This document shows positions 49,958 to 62,830 of a stretch of DNA of 64,000 bases, in pieces. The DNA is from Azadirachta indica (lineage: Eukaryota > Streptophyta > Magnoliopsida > Sapindales > Meliaceae): contig CM040451.1 in the NCBI GenBank assembly GCA_022749755.1, positions 9,809,871-9,873,870 of the forward strand, read 5' to 3'. The notes under the pieces were generated by a model. It did no database searches. It was not told the origin of the DNA and saw nothing but the letters and a program-made list of their open reading frames with translations. A program made the position numbers and the translations under genes. Positions within the stretch are counted from its first letter, which is position 1. Each line of letters opens with the position of its first letter.

Positions 49958-51533
49958 TTTGCAGAGAAATTGCAAAGAATAACAAACTTCTGTCTGCGTG
50001 TATTCTTGGAGAATAAAACGGCAAATCGTTTAAGGTTAACTTCCATAACTAATAGTGGTGACAAATAAAATAAAACTAAAATTCTTATTATATGATAAAA
50101 AAGAATAATAACTTTAATGTTATTTGGCCAAAGCCCGTAGGAGATATAAATTTATTAACAGATGAATTTCTTTAGTGCACAAATAAAAATTTTGTAATCT
50201 AGGTCCATTTAACCCGATTGCCTATTTAAAAGTTTCATTATAATAAGCAAAGATGAAGAAATTTTGACACAGCTTGGAAAATTAATTTTTATATTCATGA
50301 TTAGATTTCTTTTTTTCTTTTTAAAATTTTTGGAACTATTATACATTGAAATTGATGTTGAGATATCCAATCTAATAGTTTGGAAAAGGTTCTCTTGGTT
50401 CTGGAATAGCTTTGACGCTAGAATTTCATTTCATTAGAAAAATGGTTTTTCGTTTGTAAAATATTTTAAGAGATACAAAATTATATATTTATACGTTCTC
50501 AAATTATTTGATCATGAGAGCACAATTCAAATATTGTAAAGTGAAAATGATATTTTATTTTATTAGAGTTAGAGTTGGTGGAATAATATTATATATATAA
50601 ATTTTGATTAAGCACTAAAATGGTTATTTACCCCCATTATTTAACAATGATTTTTCTTTCAAAAGAAGTGGTTTCTAGAATTAATTAGTTTTGCAGGAAT
50701 TTTGTAGCCGTCCAAATTATAGAGATTTATTCATCAGTGGATAGAATTTTTGATAGAATTATTATGAGATAGAATTTTTGATAGAATTATTATGACCAAG
50801 TACTAATGCTGTGGTTAAACCTTTAGATCAATTGACAGGGAATATATATTGGGATATGAGGTAGGAATAGTATTATCCAATGAGTTGTGTTTTCACCGAA
50901 ATTCTGGATCAATGTGAACACTTTTTTTAATTAATAGATCAAAACTCTAATAAAAATTAAAAAGAGAGACATAGCATATATATAAAATTAAAAATAAATA
51001 TTTACTAAGAACAATATTTGTTGTACTTAAACACAAAGAGAGAAATTTTAGACATACCCTTTGTCTTTAACTAATAAATTCTTGATGTTTAAGTGCATAC
51101 TTCTTTTTGAGAAAAAAAAAAAAAAGAAAACTAAAATAAAACGAAAGTGGCGTGCTTAATTAAATCACATGCATGTTGCGTGATGTTTCACAACCAATAC
51201 TATGACTAATTTCCGATGTGAAGATGCCTGGAAAATGCTTAATAATAGTCTTGTTGCGAGTTCTTAAATAGGTAGGCAAGTCTAGTCGCTGCTAGTTGAC
51301 AAGCAAGACTTTGTAGTTAATCCTTTCATTTTCAATATTTAATTTTCTAATTTCTAAACAGGGCCGGAATCTTTTAATCATACTGCTGTAAAACTCGGTC
51401 CTAGCTAAATGTTTCTTTTAACTTCAGATGTACTTAAATTTCTCAAGCGAAATTTTCTGCTCATAATCGGTTTTTCTTTGGTGCCTCAATTTAGTCTTGA
51501 AATTTTATCTCATCGTTTCAGAGTTCAAGAGCA
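49958..51533. other. Shared upstream region between LpxD copy C and CRK7
   Basis: The sequence is similar to 1217-3019, with the same AT-rich character and a poly-A run near 51110. No gene is supported. Confidence 0.5.
50740..50795. repeat. 28-bp tandem duplication upstream of CRK7
   Basis: Two identical units begin GATAGAATTTTTGATAGAAT and end ATTATTATGA. They are a local duplication in the upstream region. Confidence 0.85.
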
Positions 51534-54500
51534 AGGGCGACGCCGATTGTCAGATTCTTCGGCTCAAGAACTCTGCATATAATTAGCTTGCTTAATCTTC
51601 TTTCATTTCTATCCTTGGACTTGTTACAAATTAGCTGGTCAGACGCTCAAGTCAGCATTCCGTATGTGTACTGCCGGCGCGTTTCTAATAATATCGTCGC
51701 TCCCATCAACTATATATACAATCTTAGTAAACTCTTCAATAGAAAGCTTTTCGATGAAGCTGGAAAGTCCTTCCATTACAACGCCACTGAAGGGGAGTAT
51801 TGAGACCAAGTTTATGGTCTTTATGTCTGTAGATTCGACGTTTCTCATCAGGTCTGCCAAAATTGCACAACGCACGCAATCGATTCCATTAGGAGTAGAT
51901 GTAATGGCACTAAGGAAGCAATTGTATGGTATGATCAGTGTGTGCTATGCTTTTCTAACAGATCTTTTGCATCTACCATGGAGACATCTCCGTCTTTGTG
52001 GAAGTATTGCATAAATAACGTCACTGGAATTGGTAAGTTCCCTGAGATTCTGAGTCAGTCCTTCAATGATGTAATACAAAATGCTACCTCAGCTCATTCA
52101 AAGTATGCAGGCCAATCGGTTAACATTAGCTTTCAAAATCTATCCACTCTTGCGCAGTGCATACCAGATTTGTCGATATCAGACAGCACTGTTTGCCTGC
52201 AGGAGGCTGTTGCTTAAATTTCATCCTGCTGCCACGGAAAGCAAGGTGCTACACTGCTTTTCCCAAGTTGTTACGTAAGGTAGAAACTGAAGCATTTTCT
52301 TGCGGCCCCAGTACCCGACTCTCCACCGAATAATGATGGTGAGTTAATAAATTTGAGGTTAATGAATAATAATCTAATATTACATGATTAGCTAATTAGG
52401 AAGCTTCGCTTAGTTCTACCAAATTAATTAATGGATATCTTCAAATTCACTGAATCTCGATATAAGTTCTAGCAAATTAATTAATTTCAAACTTCTATTT
52501 TCTTCTATCTTTTTTAACTTAAATATATATGCCTTTGGGCAATCACTCTCACCATGTTCACTAGATGATTTCTACTCATTCCTTAACAAATTTACACAAA
52601 ATAACAATTTTGTTTTATCAATTCTATTATTTTTTTCTCTAAGATATGTATGAATACATACTCGACTTTTTAATTGATGGATCTCTTTCCTACAGTAAAA
52701 GAGAGTCTAGAATTACATGGCCGATGTCTTCCTCTATAACTAACAGACATTTACACTCAATCAATAATATCCCAATTATAAACAGTTTTACAACTTGGCT
52801 TTTATTTTAGATCCGGGAAAGAAGAGAAAGAAGGATGGCAGAACATGGATTGCAATCACAAGTAGTGTTTCGGCAATTATACTACTCTTGCTAGCTAGTG
52901 CTTTTCTTTGGCATAGAAAGAGGAGTAGAAGAGTCAAAGGTAATAATTACAAAGCTATGAATTCAACATCTCTTTTTCTTATCCCCTTAATTTCCAATGT
53001 AAAACCATATATTGTCTTGCAGAGGAGAAAGCAAGTAGTCGGGAGGTCCAATTACTTCACATGGGAGAACGTAGAACTGGACATGATTTTTCATAGAATA
53101 TTTTACAAGGAGAGAAGCAAACAGAATCTCAAGAGTTCCCTTTATTTCCGTTAGAGTTAACACTTCAGGCTAAACAACATTTTTCTGACGAAAATAAGCT
53201 TGGAGAAGGTGGGTTCGGCCCTGTTTACAAGGTACTTAAAAAGCAATGGCTAAGCAGCTATGAATCACATCATTAATCCATGAATGAATAATGTGGTGAC
53301 CAAGTATTTTCCATAACTTCCATTTTGATTTCACGGTACATTAGCTGATGGCAAGGAAATTGCAGTAAAGAGGCTCTCGAGAACATCTGGACAAAGCCTG
53401 CAAGAGTTCAAGACTGAAGTTACAGTTATTGCCAAATTGCAACATAAGAATCTTGTTAGGCTCTTGGGATGCTGCTTAGAGGAAAATGAATCGCTGCTTG
53501 TCTATGAGTGCATGCCCAACAAAAGCCTGGATGTTTTCCTCTTTGGTTTGTCTCCTAGAACTTTTTAATTCTAGTTAATTACACGTGAAGTGAGGCTTGA
53601 ATGCCTTTCATTAATTGCTGGTTAGTGTTAAGCCCTCCGAGCTGGAATTAGCCCCGTTTACTGGTTTCTTTCCCCCGTTTGTGCAATATAACTACACTGT
53701 CACCACAGCAATTGTACCCGTCTTTCTTTTTCTACATTCGCTTATGTATCTACATTTTGATAATCAAGTAACCTGTTGTATCCAATTCATTACTAGATTC
53801 AACGAAAAGGGTACCGCTGGACTGGAAAAGATGCGTAAGCATCATTAATAGAATTGCATGAGGTATTTTATATTTGCATGAAAATTCTCGACTCAAAATT
53901 ATTCATCGATATCTTAAAGCTAGTAATGTTTTGCTTGACCATGAAATAAATCCAAAGATATCAGACTTTGAAATGGCAAGGATATTTGGTGGAAATCAAA
54001 GTGAAGCCAATACCAACAGAGTTGTCAGAACATAGTATATTTTATCACTATTTTGCTTCATTTTCTTTTGGGGAGGGGCGCGGTAGGGTTATTATATAAT
54101 ATTCATCCTGTTTTATTGTATTATTTTAAAATAATGGATACATGGCACCAAAATATGCTATGAAAGGATTATTTTCCATAAAATCGGATGTGTTTAGTTT
54201 TCGAGTTCTCTTGCCAGAGATTATCAATGGAAGTAAGAATGGTGGATTTTATTTGTTAAAGCACAGTCAAAGCCTCCTTACGTATGGTATGTGCCTATCT
54301 CTATCTTCCAATTTTTCACTTTGCAGAAAATAATTTCAGCTAGTCTAATCTTAATTTGCTTATAATAACTTAAACATTTCAGACATGGAAATTGTGGTGT
54401 AAAGGAGAAGCACTAGAGCTGACGAACCCAGTAATCAAGCAAACATGCATTCCGACTGAATTTTTAAAATGTATACAAATTTGATTATTTTGTGTTCAGG

Positions 54501-54691
54501 AAGATCCATCAGACAGACCTACCATGTCTTCTGTGGTTGTCTTGCTAGCAAGTGAGACCATAATACTTCCTCAACCAACCCAACCCGTATTTTCTATTGG
54601 AAGAGTTATGGCAAGACCAGTTCAATCTCCATCTGATAACCAAGTTGGTTCTGTTAATGAGGTTACTCTTTCCACTGTGTCACCCTGTTGA
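51534..54691 (+). pseudogene. CRK7: CRK pseudogene that has lost its start codon
   Basis: The position of the CRK1 ATG reads AGG at 51534. Exon 1 then has a TGA near 51801 in the segment equal to GDYPGK, a small deletion near 51880, a Cys-to-Ser change in the second DUF26 (CIPDLSISDSTVC) and a TAA near 52215. Exon 2 (52811-52939) encodes TWIAITSSVSAIILLLLAS. Exon 3 (53033-53231) has TAG after HDFS but an intact [10 protein letters not shown]. Exon 4 lost its AG acceptor (TTCAC). Exon 5 has HRYL for HRDL and DFE for DFG. Exon 6 lost its acceptor (ATAATGG) and reads APKYAM. Exon 7 has a TGA inside IHIGLL. It groups with CRK1 and CRK5. Confidence 0.9.
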
Positions 54692-55091
54692 CAATTCTAG
54701 TGTTGATTTGTTTAAAGATTTAAGGACATGAATAATGTGAAGTATCGTTCAACATGCAAAAGACAACATTTAAGGTTAATTGACTTTCTGTTTCATCATT
54801 GATCTTCATGCCTACAGAATTTTCCTGTTCATTCATTTCTGGGGAAAAAGACTGGCAAAGCGAAATTTATAATTAAAATTTGAACAAGTCAAGAAACAAC
54901 TCTCAATCAAGTACATACATTTGTTCCATAGCAGCCAGCTTCCATATAAAATTATTGTTAGATTGTCTGGTGAATTAGCTAGGAACAGAGTAAAAAACTA
55001 TGCCAAGTTAAATGCATGATCACGAGACAGCTATCCTACCCCACCACCCCCCCCATTGTCATAGATTGTCCTTCCTGACGAAGACATAAAT
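54692..55091. other. CRK7 3' flank
   Basis: This is CRK-type 3' flanking DNA with the GGACATGAATAA signal near 54722, followed by J-gene-like flank (GACGAAGACATAAAT near 55076). It stops abruptly at LpxD-like sequence. A C-rich stretch lies at about 55037-55054. Confidence 0.5.
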
Positions 55092-56145
55092 CATTCAAAC
55101 ATCTCACCTGCCCCTGTCAATGCAGGTATTTGCACCAATCTCTACATGGTCACCTATCCTAACATTCAGCATCTGACAACAGAATGAAATATAAATGAAA
55201 ACACTTCAGTTGCTGATCCAAAATTGACAAGATATCATGGGCCCTAACTTAGCTTTTCTTCATAAAGGTAACAAGGATAAGTTCTAAGCCATAATGAAAG
55301 CGCGAGGATAGCATCTCTATCATAGTTTCACCTAGGAAACTCCAGTATACTATCTCAAGTACATTTTGCTTTCAAGTTTTTGTTCCTCGGTTACCAGTTT
55401 CAAGGATGCCCTTATGGACTCTCTCTCCCCAGAGAAATTACAAGCAATAAGAAAATCAAAAATTGATTTTCAATTGAAGCTAAATACATACCACTAACTT
55501 GAGGCTTCTTCATCATTTTGCCGTGATCATCCACAAAAAACCCTGTGTAATAGAAATGGCGCCCAATTTTAAAAGACAACAATTGAGTTACAATTAAAAT
55601 TGCATCAGCTAATGAGACTTCAACACTATAAAATACATCAGACAACCCAAGTTCGAAGTAATACAGTCTTACAATCTTGACCGATGCACACCCCACTTTA
55701 TACATGAATCACCTATAGCGCAGTTACTGAGGGAAACATTATACCTGTGGAAAGTAAACAAATGAGATTTTAGTTTCTATAACATATTAAAAATATTAAA
55801 CGTCGTATCACCGTTGAATTCTCATACCCTATCTTTGTTGATTGACCTACAGTAAGAGCAGGTCCAACAACAGTTCCTGAACCAATACAAACATTTGCAC
55901 CCAGTATACCATTTGAGCGACCTATGTCTTCAACCTCAACCAGCGCCGTTGAACCAATGCTAGCCGATTGGTGAAAGATTCTATCTCCGTTCTGCCATTT
56001 TTGAAATTCCTGAAGATTTTCTACACCTGAAATATATAAAAGCATGTGCCAAAAATGAGTTGGGCATTTTCACGAACAGTTGGACGGCAAAAATTGAAGG
56101 ATAGGTCGCGTGAAATGTGAGTTCATTAACACACAACCGCCGCAT
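55092..56145 (-). pseudogene. LpxD-like gene copy D, exons 1-5 only
   Basis: The start region lies near 56145. Exon 2 is open (EFQKWQNGDRIFHQSAS, then VCIGSGTVVGPALTVG and QSTKIG), the best-preserved exon 2 of the five copies. Exon 3 has lost eight bases in CIIHNGVC, a frameshift. Exon 4 keeps FFVDDHGKMMKKPQ. Exon 5 keeps NVRIGDHVEIGANTCIDRG. The remaining exons are replaced by CRK/J flank at 55091, so it ends about halfway through the beta-helix. Confidence 0.8.
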
Positions 56146-57207
56146 TTTGCAGAGAAATTGTGAACAACAACAGAGTGTTCTGTTTGTATGTACTTCTGGA
56201 GATTAGCAGCCATAACTACTAATGACTGTAAAAACTTAGAGACCGGAGATCATGTGAATGCGCGCAGCTTAGGACAGAGAGCGTCGGATCGCTGGCATCA
56301 TTTGATTGGAAAGGAGTAAAAAGGATTAACTTTTATTTCATCACAAATATAAGGACAATTTTGTCCAATCAAATAATAATGTTGAGAAAACTAACTTCTT
56401 TACTATAAAATTATTTGGAAAATTAATGTTTGTATTCATGATTAGATTTTTTTTTTAATTAAACTATTATATCTCGACACTGGTGTTGAGACAGGGAGGA
56501 TTTGTTCTTTATTCATTGATTAGAAATTTCAAAATATTTTATCAAATTATAATAATATAAAAAAAAAATTAATAAGTGTAAAACACGAGATCACTTAATT
56601 ATAATAATTAAAAATATTCATTAATATATAAATAACTAAACAGCAATGCCAAAGCAAATTGATTCTGCAAGATTTGTTGGCTGAAGATGATAATTTGTTT
56701 GTTCGGAAATTTGGTTTATTAATTAGTTAACAGAACAAATTGGAGTAATAAGGTGAATAATATTTGCTGGCTGTTTTGAAATGATCATGAATGCTCTCAA
56801 TTTGTTATTGGTTTTATTCACTGCTTCATATGTTTCTAATATGGTAGTCGACAGATAGGTGGAACAGAGAGACATCTAGGATTTTCAATTGAGTATGGAT
56901 AGGAATATGTAACACATGACTTAAAACAGTGAATTAATTTACTTGTTATTCTTATTGAATTCTTAATTATAATGAAATTTAATTGCTTATAATATTTGTG
57001 CATAAGGGTTACATAAATGAATTCAATAATGTTTAAAAAAATAATAATGTAATTAAAGGTAACCATTATTATGATCAATTCGATGAAATTGCCTTGGAGA
57101 GCATGCAGCAAAGAGCAGAATTCGGGACATAGTAGAAGATATTTCCATTTTCCACATATGGGACTTTGTTCGTTTTATGGCAAGAATGGAGATTAATATG
57201 CATGCAG
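56146..57207. other. Intergenic region upstream of the CRK8 remnant
   Basis: The first 550 bp resemble the other LpxD-CRK upstream regions (TCAAAGCAAATTGATTCTGC-type blocks near 56650). Then about 450 bp are unrecognised. Near 57150-57207 it becomes CRK intron 3-like (TTTTATGGYAAGAATGG). Exons 1-3 are absent. Confidence 0.5.
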
Positions 57208-57386
57208 GGTATATTAGCAAATTAAGGTAAAGAGGCTCTCAAAAACATCCGGACAAGACCTGCAAGAGTTCAAGAATGTTATTGATAGGCTCTTGGAAGG
57301 GACGCTGCTTAGAGGAAAATGAATCACTGCTCATCTATGTATGAGTATATGCCCAACAAATTGAAGCCTTGACATTTTCCTCTTTG
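57208..57386 (+). pseudogene. CRK8: lone exon 4 remnant of a CRK gene
   Basis: The sequence starts GGTATATTAGC after CATGCAG and ends TCCTCTTTG before GTTTGT, the borders of CRK exon 4. Inside are readable pieces of KRLSKTSGQDLQEFKN and of ENESLLIY. Deletions remove the VAVK lysine segment and the HKNLVRL stretch, and a short duplication follows in the YEYMPN part. It is about 179 nt instead of 211. The intron 4 start follows to about 57600. It is closest to CRK3 and CRK6. Confidence 0.75.
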
Positions 57387-58650
57387 GTTTGTCTCTTAAT
57401 AAGTCTTTCGAATGCTAGTTCATTTAGTATGACTCGGATGCATTTCATTAAATGATTGTTTTTAAGTTGTGCAAATAAAAGCAGAATATGTGGGGGTTTT
57501 GGCTTAGTTCTAGTTAGTATTAAGTCTTCCAAGTGGGAAGTTGCCCTGTTTAAATGGCTAAGTGGAACATATATAACTACCATCACCTCAATATTTGTAT
57601 CATAGCTAGTCTTTCTTTTAAATTTGGAAAAATTTCTAAATTAACTTCATTTTGTACTTAATTTATCAAATTAATCATGTTTCATATTTTTTTTTATAAA
57701 ATTAATAAAAAAACTAATATTTAGACAAAAGGCCCTTCAATAGCCTTTAAACACAAGAAAACTCTATTTTTTTTTTCATAATTTTTCTTTCTCAATCTCA
57801 TTCCTTTCTCTACAATTTCTATCATAATTCCTAACTAAATTTTCCAAGATTCTAATCATTGCCTACGCATTAATATCAATCAATTAATTGATCCCAAATA
57901 GTGTTATTTACACTAAGATAACCTTTTGAGTCTAATTTAAATTATTTGAAAATAATAATTTTATGTAATTTCTTGTTTGTTCTTTAGACTATTTATCAAT
58001 TTAAGAGTATAAATAATTCTAAGTAAGGCTGATATTCGAGTTTTTCAAAATTTTAAGGATACTTTAAAATACCCAACTTTTGAAGGCTTGAAAAACAAAA
58101 GACACTCCAAAATAGGATAGAGCATTACAGGAAACTAAAAAATTAGCCTTATTGGAAAGTCACTTTCAGATAAGGCTAATTTTTAGTTTTACTTAAAAGT
58201 GATTTTTGAGTAAAACTTCTGCCCTAAAAAACACCTTGAAAATAAAAAATCATACAGAATATACATTCAAATATGTATATAACACCAACACTTTATATTC
58301 TTGAATTGATTATTAATCCAAAAAAATAAGTTATAAGTTTCTTAAAGTCATTTTATTTTTATCAACCCCAAGGAGTATTATTCACATTGGGATAAGTCTT
58401 TGGTAGATTATAGAGTTTAGATGACCGCTTGTACTTGGAGCTGTTTGTTTGTTTCTTGATTGAAAACAGGTTTTCCAATTTGAACTGAAAGCAAAAACGT
58501 TATTCAGATGAAAAAAGAAATAGAAGCCTGCTTGGACACAGACGAAAACTCTTTTCATTGGCATGCATTAGTAATTTTCCACGTTGTCCCTTGCCTATTC
58601 TCGGCCATGTGCCCATCAAACGCGCGTTAATTCGAACATATATCTCATTT
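57387..58650. other. Intron 4-like sequence and unrecognised AT-rich DNA
   Basis: CRK intron 4 sequence continues to about 57610. The next 750 bp are AT-rich and unlike the rest of the window, with one hairpin. From about 58390 it matches the region 47485-47600 next to LpxD copy C (TAGATGACYGCTTGTACTTG). Confidence 0.45.
58137..58184. repeat. Short hairpin
   Basis: AAAATTAGCCTTAT and ATAAGGCTAATTTT form arms of about 14 bp around a loop of about 17 bases. It may be the end-to-end remnant of a small element or chance. Confidence 0.6.
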
Positions 58651-60989
58651 CTAACAACTGTACGAAATCCCCTTCTTTAAAATCCTACACTGGTTAGCAA
58701 CTTGTCTTCTCCATTCATGAATTGGGACCTGCAAGGCCATCCGTAGAAGCTCCATGATAGCCGTCCACGATAATCAACTCATTCCAACAGGTTTGGTTTA
58801 TGTATTAAAAATCCCAGCTATACATAACATTTATGAATAAAATTAAATCCTCACAGCAGGGAAGCCTCCATAATCCCCACACTCCCCAATGTCCTTGGTG
58901 ACGCAGCTGTTAGCAGCAAGTCACACCTGCAACTCCGTCTAATCAGATATCTATCAATGGAAACATATTTGACTCTTAAATCAATAAAAGCAATCCAAAA
59001 TTAGTTAAAGTTTACATTTGAACCAATCAAAACGTGACTGAGAATATGAATTCTGTCATAGGAACTCTGGAACTACAATATGGAGACATTTAAGTTGGCA
59101 GAGAAAAAGTCTCAATCTAATCCTTCTATATTTCCACTTCAAACAATTGTGGAAAGACAATGAGCCTAAATGAAATAGTCAGAAATTACTACAGGTCCAA
59201 TGCATGGTCAGCACAACAGTAAAAATTTGTTCATTAGTCCATGACCTTCGAAATATTCGTAGAAAGTACATCCTTCAAAATGTTTAATTATCATTGACAG
59301 AGCAGGTCAACAATTAGATATTTGGATTAGAAAAAATGCTTGTTTTACTTTGTTTGCTACTTCAAGTTACCTTTGCTGCTATAGAGACATGACCATGAAC
59401 AACTACCCTTCCCCACAAAGTTACATAGTCTCCTATCCGAAGGAAAATAAGGCAGACATGGGTATCAGGACCTGTTAAAGTTTGACAGAGTCCTTTCATG
59501 GAAATTACAGCCAATGAAGGAAGATCATAAGTAACATAAAACTTAAAGGAAAAAAAATGAAGAACAAGCAACATACGTCACTGAACCTGCTATTCCAGCT
59601 TGTCCACAAAGCATGCAGCTCTTTCCAATAATCACATTATGACCAATCTGCAGATCGAAGCAGATTGGTAGTTGAATATTGCAGAATACTAAATTCTTGT
59701 TACTATCAATTTTTTCAACCTTTTAGCAACATCATGAAATCAGGCAGTGTGTTCATTGGAGAGGCAAGTAAATGCAAAGCCACCTGAACTAAATTATCTT
59801 TGAATGATCCCCTATGACTGTATCTCTCTAAATGAAAATGCAAACAGCTTATACCTCAGTATTCAGCTCGGATGGCTTTCACTATCAAGTTTAGGAAAAA
59901 ATACAATAACCATGTTGCAAACTCTTCGAAGATTTTCAAGCTGACAAATATCTCACCTGCGCCTGTCAATGCAAGTATTTGCACCAATCTCTACATGGTC
60001 ACCTATCCTAACATTCAGCATCTGAAAAAGGAATGAAATATAAAAGGAAACACTTCAGTTGCTGATCCAAAATTGACAAGATATCACGGACCCTAACTTA
60101 GCTTTTCTTGATAGGGGTCACAGGGATAAGTCCTAAACCATAATGAAAATGCAAAGATAACATCTTTACCAAGTTTCACCTAGGAAACTCCAGCATACTT
60201 TCTCAGACACATTTTACTTACAAGTTTTTGCTCGTCAGTTACCAGTTTCAAGGATGTCTTTATGGACTCTCTACCTGGAGAAAACCAAAAATTGATTATC
60301 ATTTGAAGCTAAATGCATATCAATATCTTGAGGCTTCTTCATCATTTGCCGTGCTCATCCACAAAAAACCCAAACCCTGTATAAGAAAAATAGCACCCAG
60401 TTTTAAAAGACAACAATGGTTTACAATTAAAATTGCATTTCCACTTGCAAGTGATGTGACTTCAACATAAAATACATCAGACAACCCAAGTTTGAAGTAA
60501 CCCAGTCTTACCATCTTGACCAAAGGATACCCCATTGTGAATTATGCATGAATCAACCTATAATGCCGTAACTGAGTGAAACATTATACCTGTGGAAAGT
60601 AAATAAATGTGGTTTTAGTTTCTATAACACAATAAAAATAGTAAATGTCGTAAAAACGTTGAATTCTCATACTCTATCTTCTTTGACTGACCTATTGTAA
60701 CAGCAGATCCAAAAACAATTCCTGAACCAATACTAACATTTGCACCCAGTACAGAATTTGAGTGAACTAGGGCGCCAACTTCAACCAGCAACGTTGAATC
60801 AATGCAAGCTGATTGGTGAAAGATCCCAACTCCGTTATGTCATCTCTAAAATTCGTGAAGATTTTCTACACCTGAAATATATAGAAGGATGTGCCAAATA
60901 TCAGTTCGGCATTTTCACGAACAGTTGGACGGCAAAACTGAAGCGTCGGCAGCGTTAAATGTCACGTCCTTGACACTTAATCGCCGCAT
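58651..60989 (-). pseudogene. LPXD: LpxD-like gene copy E, nearly full length
   Basis: All exons are traceable. The last exon (58651-58728) encodes VPIHEWRRQVANQC and ends SYSC. The exon at 58855-58926 reads LAANSCVTKDIGECG and DYGGFPA. Middle exons read GDYVTLWGRVVVHGHVSIAAK and [20 protein letters not shown]. Defects: one T is missing in exon 1 (SVLPSN versus SIFAVQ), and exon 2 has TAG and TGA in the segment equal to EFQRWHN. The GDYVT exon lacks an AG acceptor at the expected site (TTCG), as in copy C. LpxD identity is firm; activity is unlikely. Confidence 0.8.
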
Positions 60990-61717
60990 TTTGCAGAGAA
61001 ATTGAGAAGAATACAAAATTCTGTCTGTATGTATTCTTGGAGAAATAAACGGCAAATCGCTTAAGATTAAGTGCCATAACTACTTATAACTGTAAAAACT
61101 CTTAGGCTGCGTATCTTATCATATGCGTAGCGTTAAGAGGAGATAACTGTTATTTCAGCACAAAAATAAGGACAATGTGGTCCAATCAACTAATAATGGT
61201 GACAAATAAAATAAAACTAACTTATTATGCAATAAAAAAGAATAATAACTTTAAACGTGATTTGACCAAAGCACGTACGAGATATAAATTTATTTAATAT
61301 AGAAATGAAAATATTGTTATCTAGCTCAATTTAACACGAATGCCTATTTAGACGTTTCATTATAATGGGATGAAGAAATTTTGACACAGTTTGGAAAATT
61401 AATGTTTATATATATTATTTGATTAGAGGCTTTTTTTTTTTTTTTAAATTTTTTGGGGTAAACTATTATATCTTGACATTAGTGTTGAGACCGGGAGCAT
61501 TTGTTCCTAATTGATTTCAAATTATAATAATAAAAAAAGGTAATAAATGTAAAAGATGAGATGAATTAAGAACTCGAAAACACAAATATTATATATAATC
61601 AAAACATTCATTAATTAAACAACAACGTCAAAGCAAATTGATTCTGCAAGATTTGCTAGCTGGGCGGTTTATATATTTATGACCTTCTCAATCTGCTTGA
61701 CCATGAGAGCACAATTC
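60990..61717. other. LpxD copy E upstream region cut by a copia element
   Basis: It matches 1217-1950 upstream of copy A, including TTTGACCAAAGCACGTACG and CCATGAGAGCACAATTC, and stops where the copia LTR begins. A further CRK copy would be expected beyond the element. Confidence 0.55.
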
Positions 61718-61938
61718 TGTCGTCTGTCCCAGATCGGTGGATTTCCGACGACTTTGTCAAATATCCCATATTAGAAAATTATCATGTCCACCCCTTGGTT
61801 TCTTGCATATATATATATATATATGTGATGGTAAATGTTTTAATTAATTAGATAACAATTGCATAGCCTCATAAAGTTTATAAAAAACTTGCGTTTTAGT
61901 CTAAATATTTCCCATTTCTATTTAATTTATTTACAACA
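61718..61938 (+). repeat. Putative left LTR of the copia element
   Basis: It starts TGTCGTCTG and ends CAACA, with an (AT)n run at 61806-61825. It cannot be confirmed because the partner LTR lies outside the window. Confidence 0.45.
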
Positions 61939-62269
61939 CGTTACCAACACAAATTATTAGTTCAAGTATGTAAAGTATTTATTTAATCATTTTTATTCTA
62001 ATAAATACTTTTACGTTATATCGATTTTGTTATTATTGTCCTTATAAGCATACTTTGTATTTGCCATTAAATTAGAGCTTACACAATAAAAAGTAAGGAT
62101 AGTATGCTATGTGCTTTTATCAGTATATTTATTTAATATTGATATTAATGTTGATTATAATTTCAATATTTATTTTTGAGTTATGTTATTATCAATATTG
62201 TTTATATTATTGCAACTTGAAGTTTGCAAAATAAAAATCCTTATTGCTGCTTTATTAATTATGTGGTAG

Positions 62270-62830
62270 GCAAATCCTCCCATTTATTATTTGCATTATT
62301 TGATGGAAAGCCAACCCTCCTAAGTATTGTTATATTTTTAATGAATGGCTAAACCTCCTATCTATTATTATAATATTGATAGAAGGTTATGCCTCTTAGA
62401 TACTATACTTTCAATGGATGGCTAGTCCTCCTACATAACAATTATTTGTTTATATGTTTTATATTGTAAAAGATTTCAAGGGTAATCTCATTAAGACTTA
62501 GAGTCTTGAAATGAAATTATTATTTAGAACTTGAAGTTCTAAATTAATTAGACTAGAACTTGAAGTTCTAGATGTATATCATTTGTATAACTTTAAATTA
62601 TTATGAATCTGAAGTTTCATGCAACAATTATAAGGACTTGAAGTTCTATATAATTAAATACGTGAAGCTTCATATAGACTTGAAGTTTTATATACGAATT
62701 ATATGGACTGGAAGCTTTATATACCAACTTTATGAACCCGAGTTTAGTATTTTAAGATCAAAACCTGAAGTTCTTGACAAAATTTTTTGAATCAGAACTT
62801 CAAATTCTAAATATAAGTTATAAAATTAGG
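62270..62830 (+). repeat. Clustered short repeats in the copia leader
   Basis: Two families of imperfect repeats are visible. One is a GATGGMWARYCMWCCTCCTA-like unit near 62300, 62345 and 62413. The other is GAACTTGAAGTTCTA, a near-palindrome, repeated at least six times between 62528 and 62790. They lie between the primer-site region and the first recognisable coding. Confidence 0.65.

Noticed and set aside
56836..57111. 91-codon minus-strand frame
   Set aside because: Low-complexity Ile/Asn-rich translation of AT-rich DNA; no family features.
62500..62830. CRISPR-like array
   Set aside because: The repeats are short, imperfect and irregularly spaced, in plant retrotransposon DNA.
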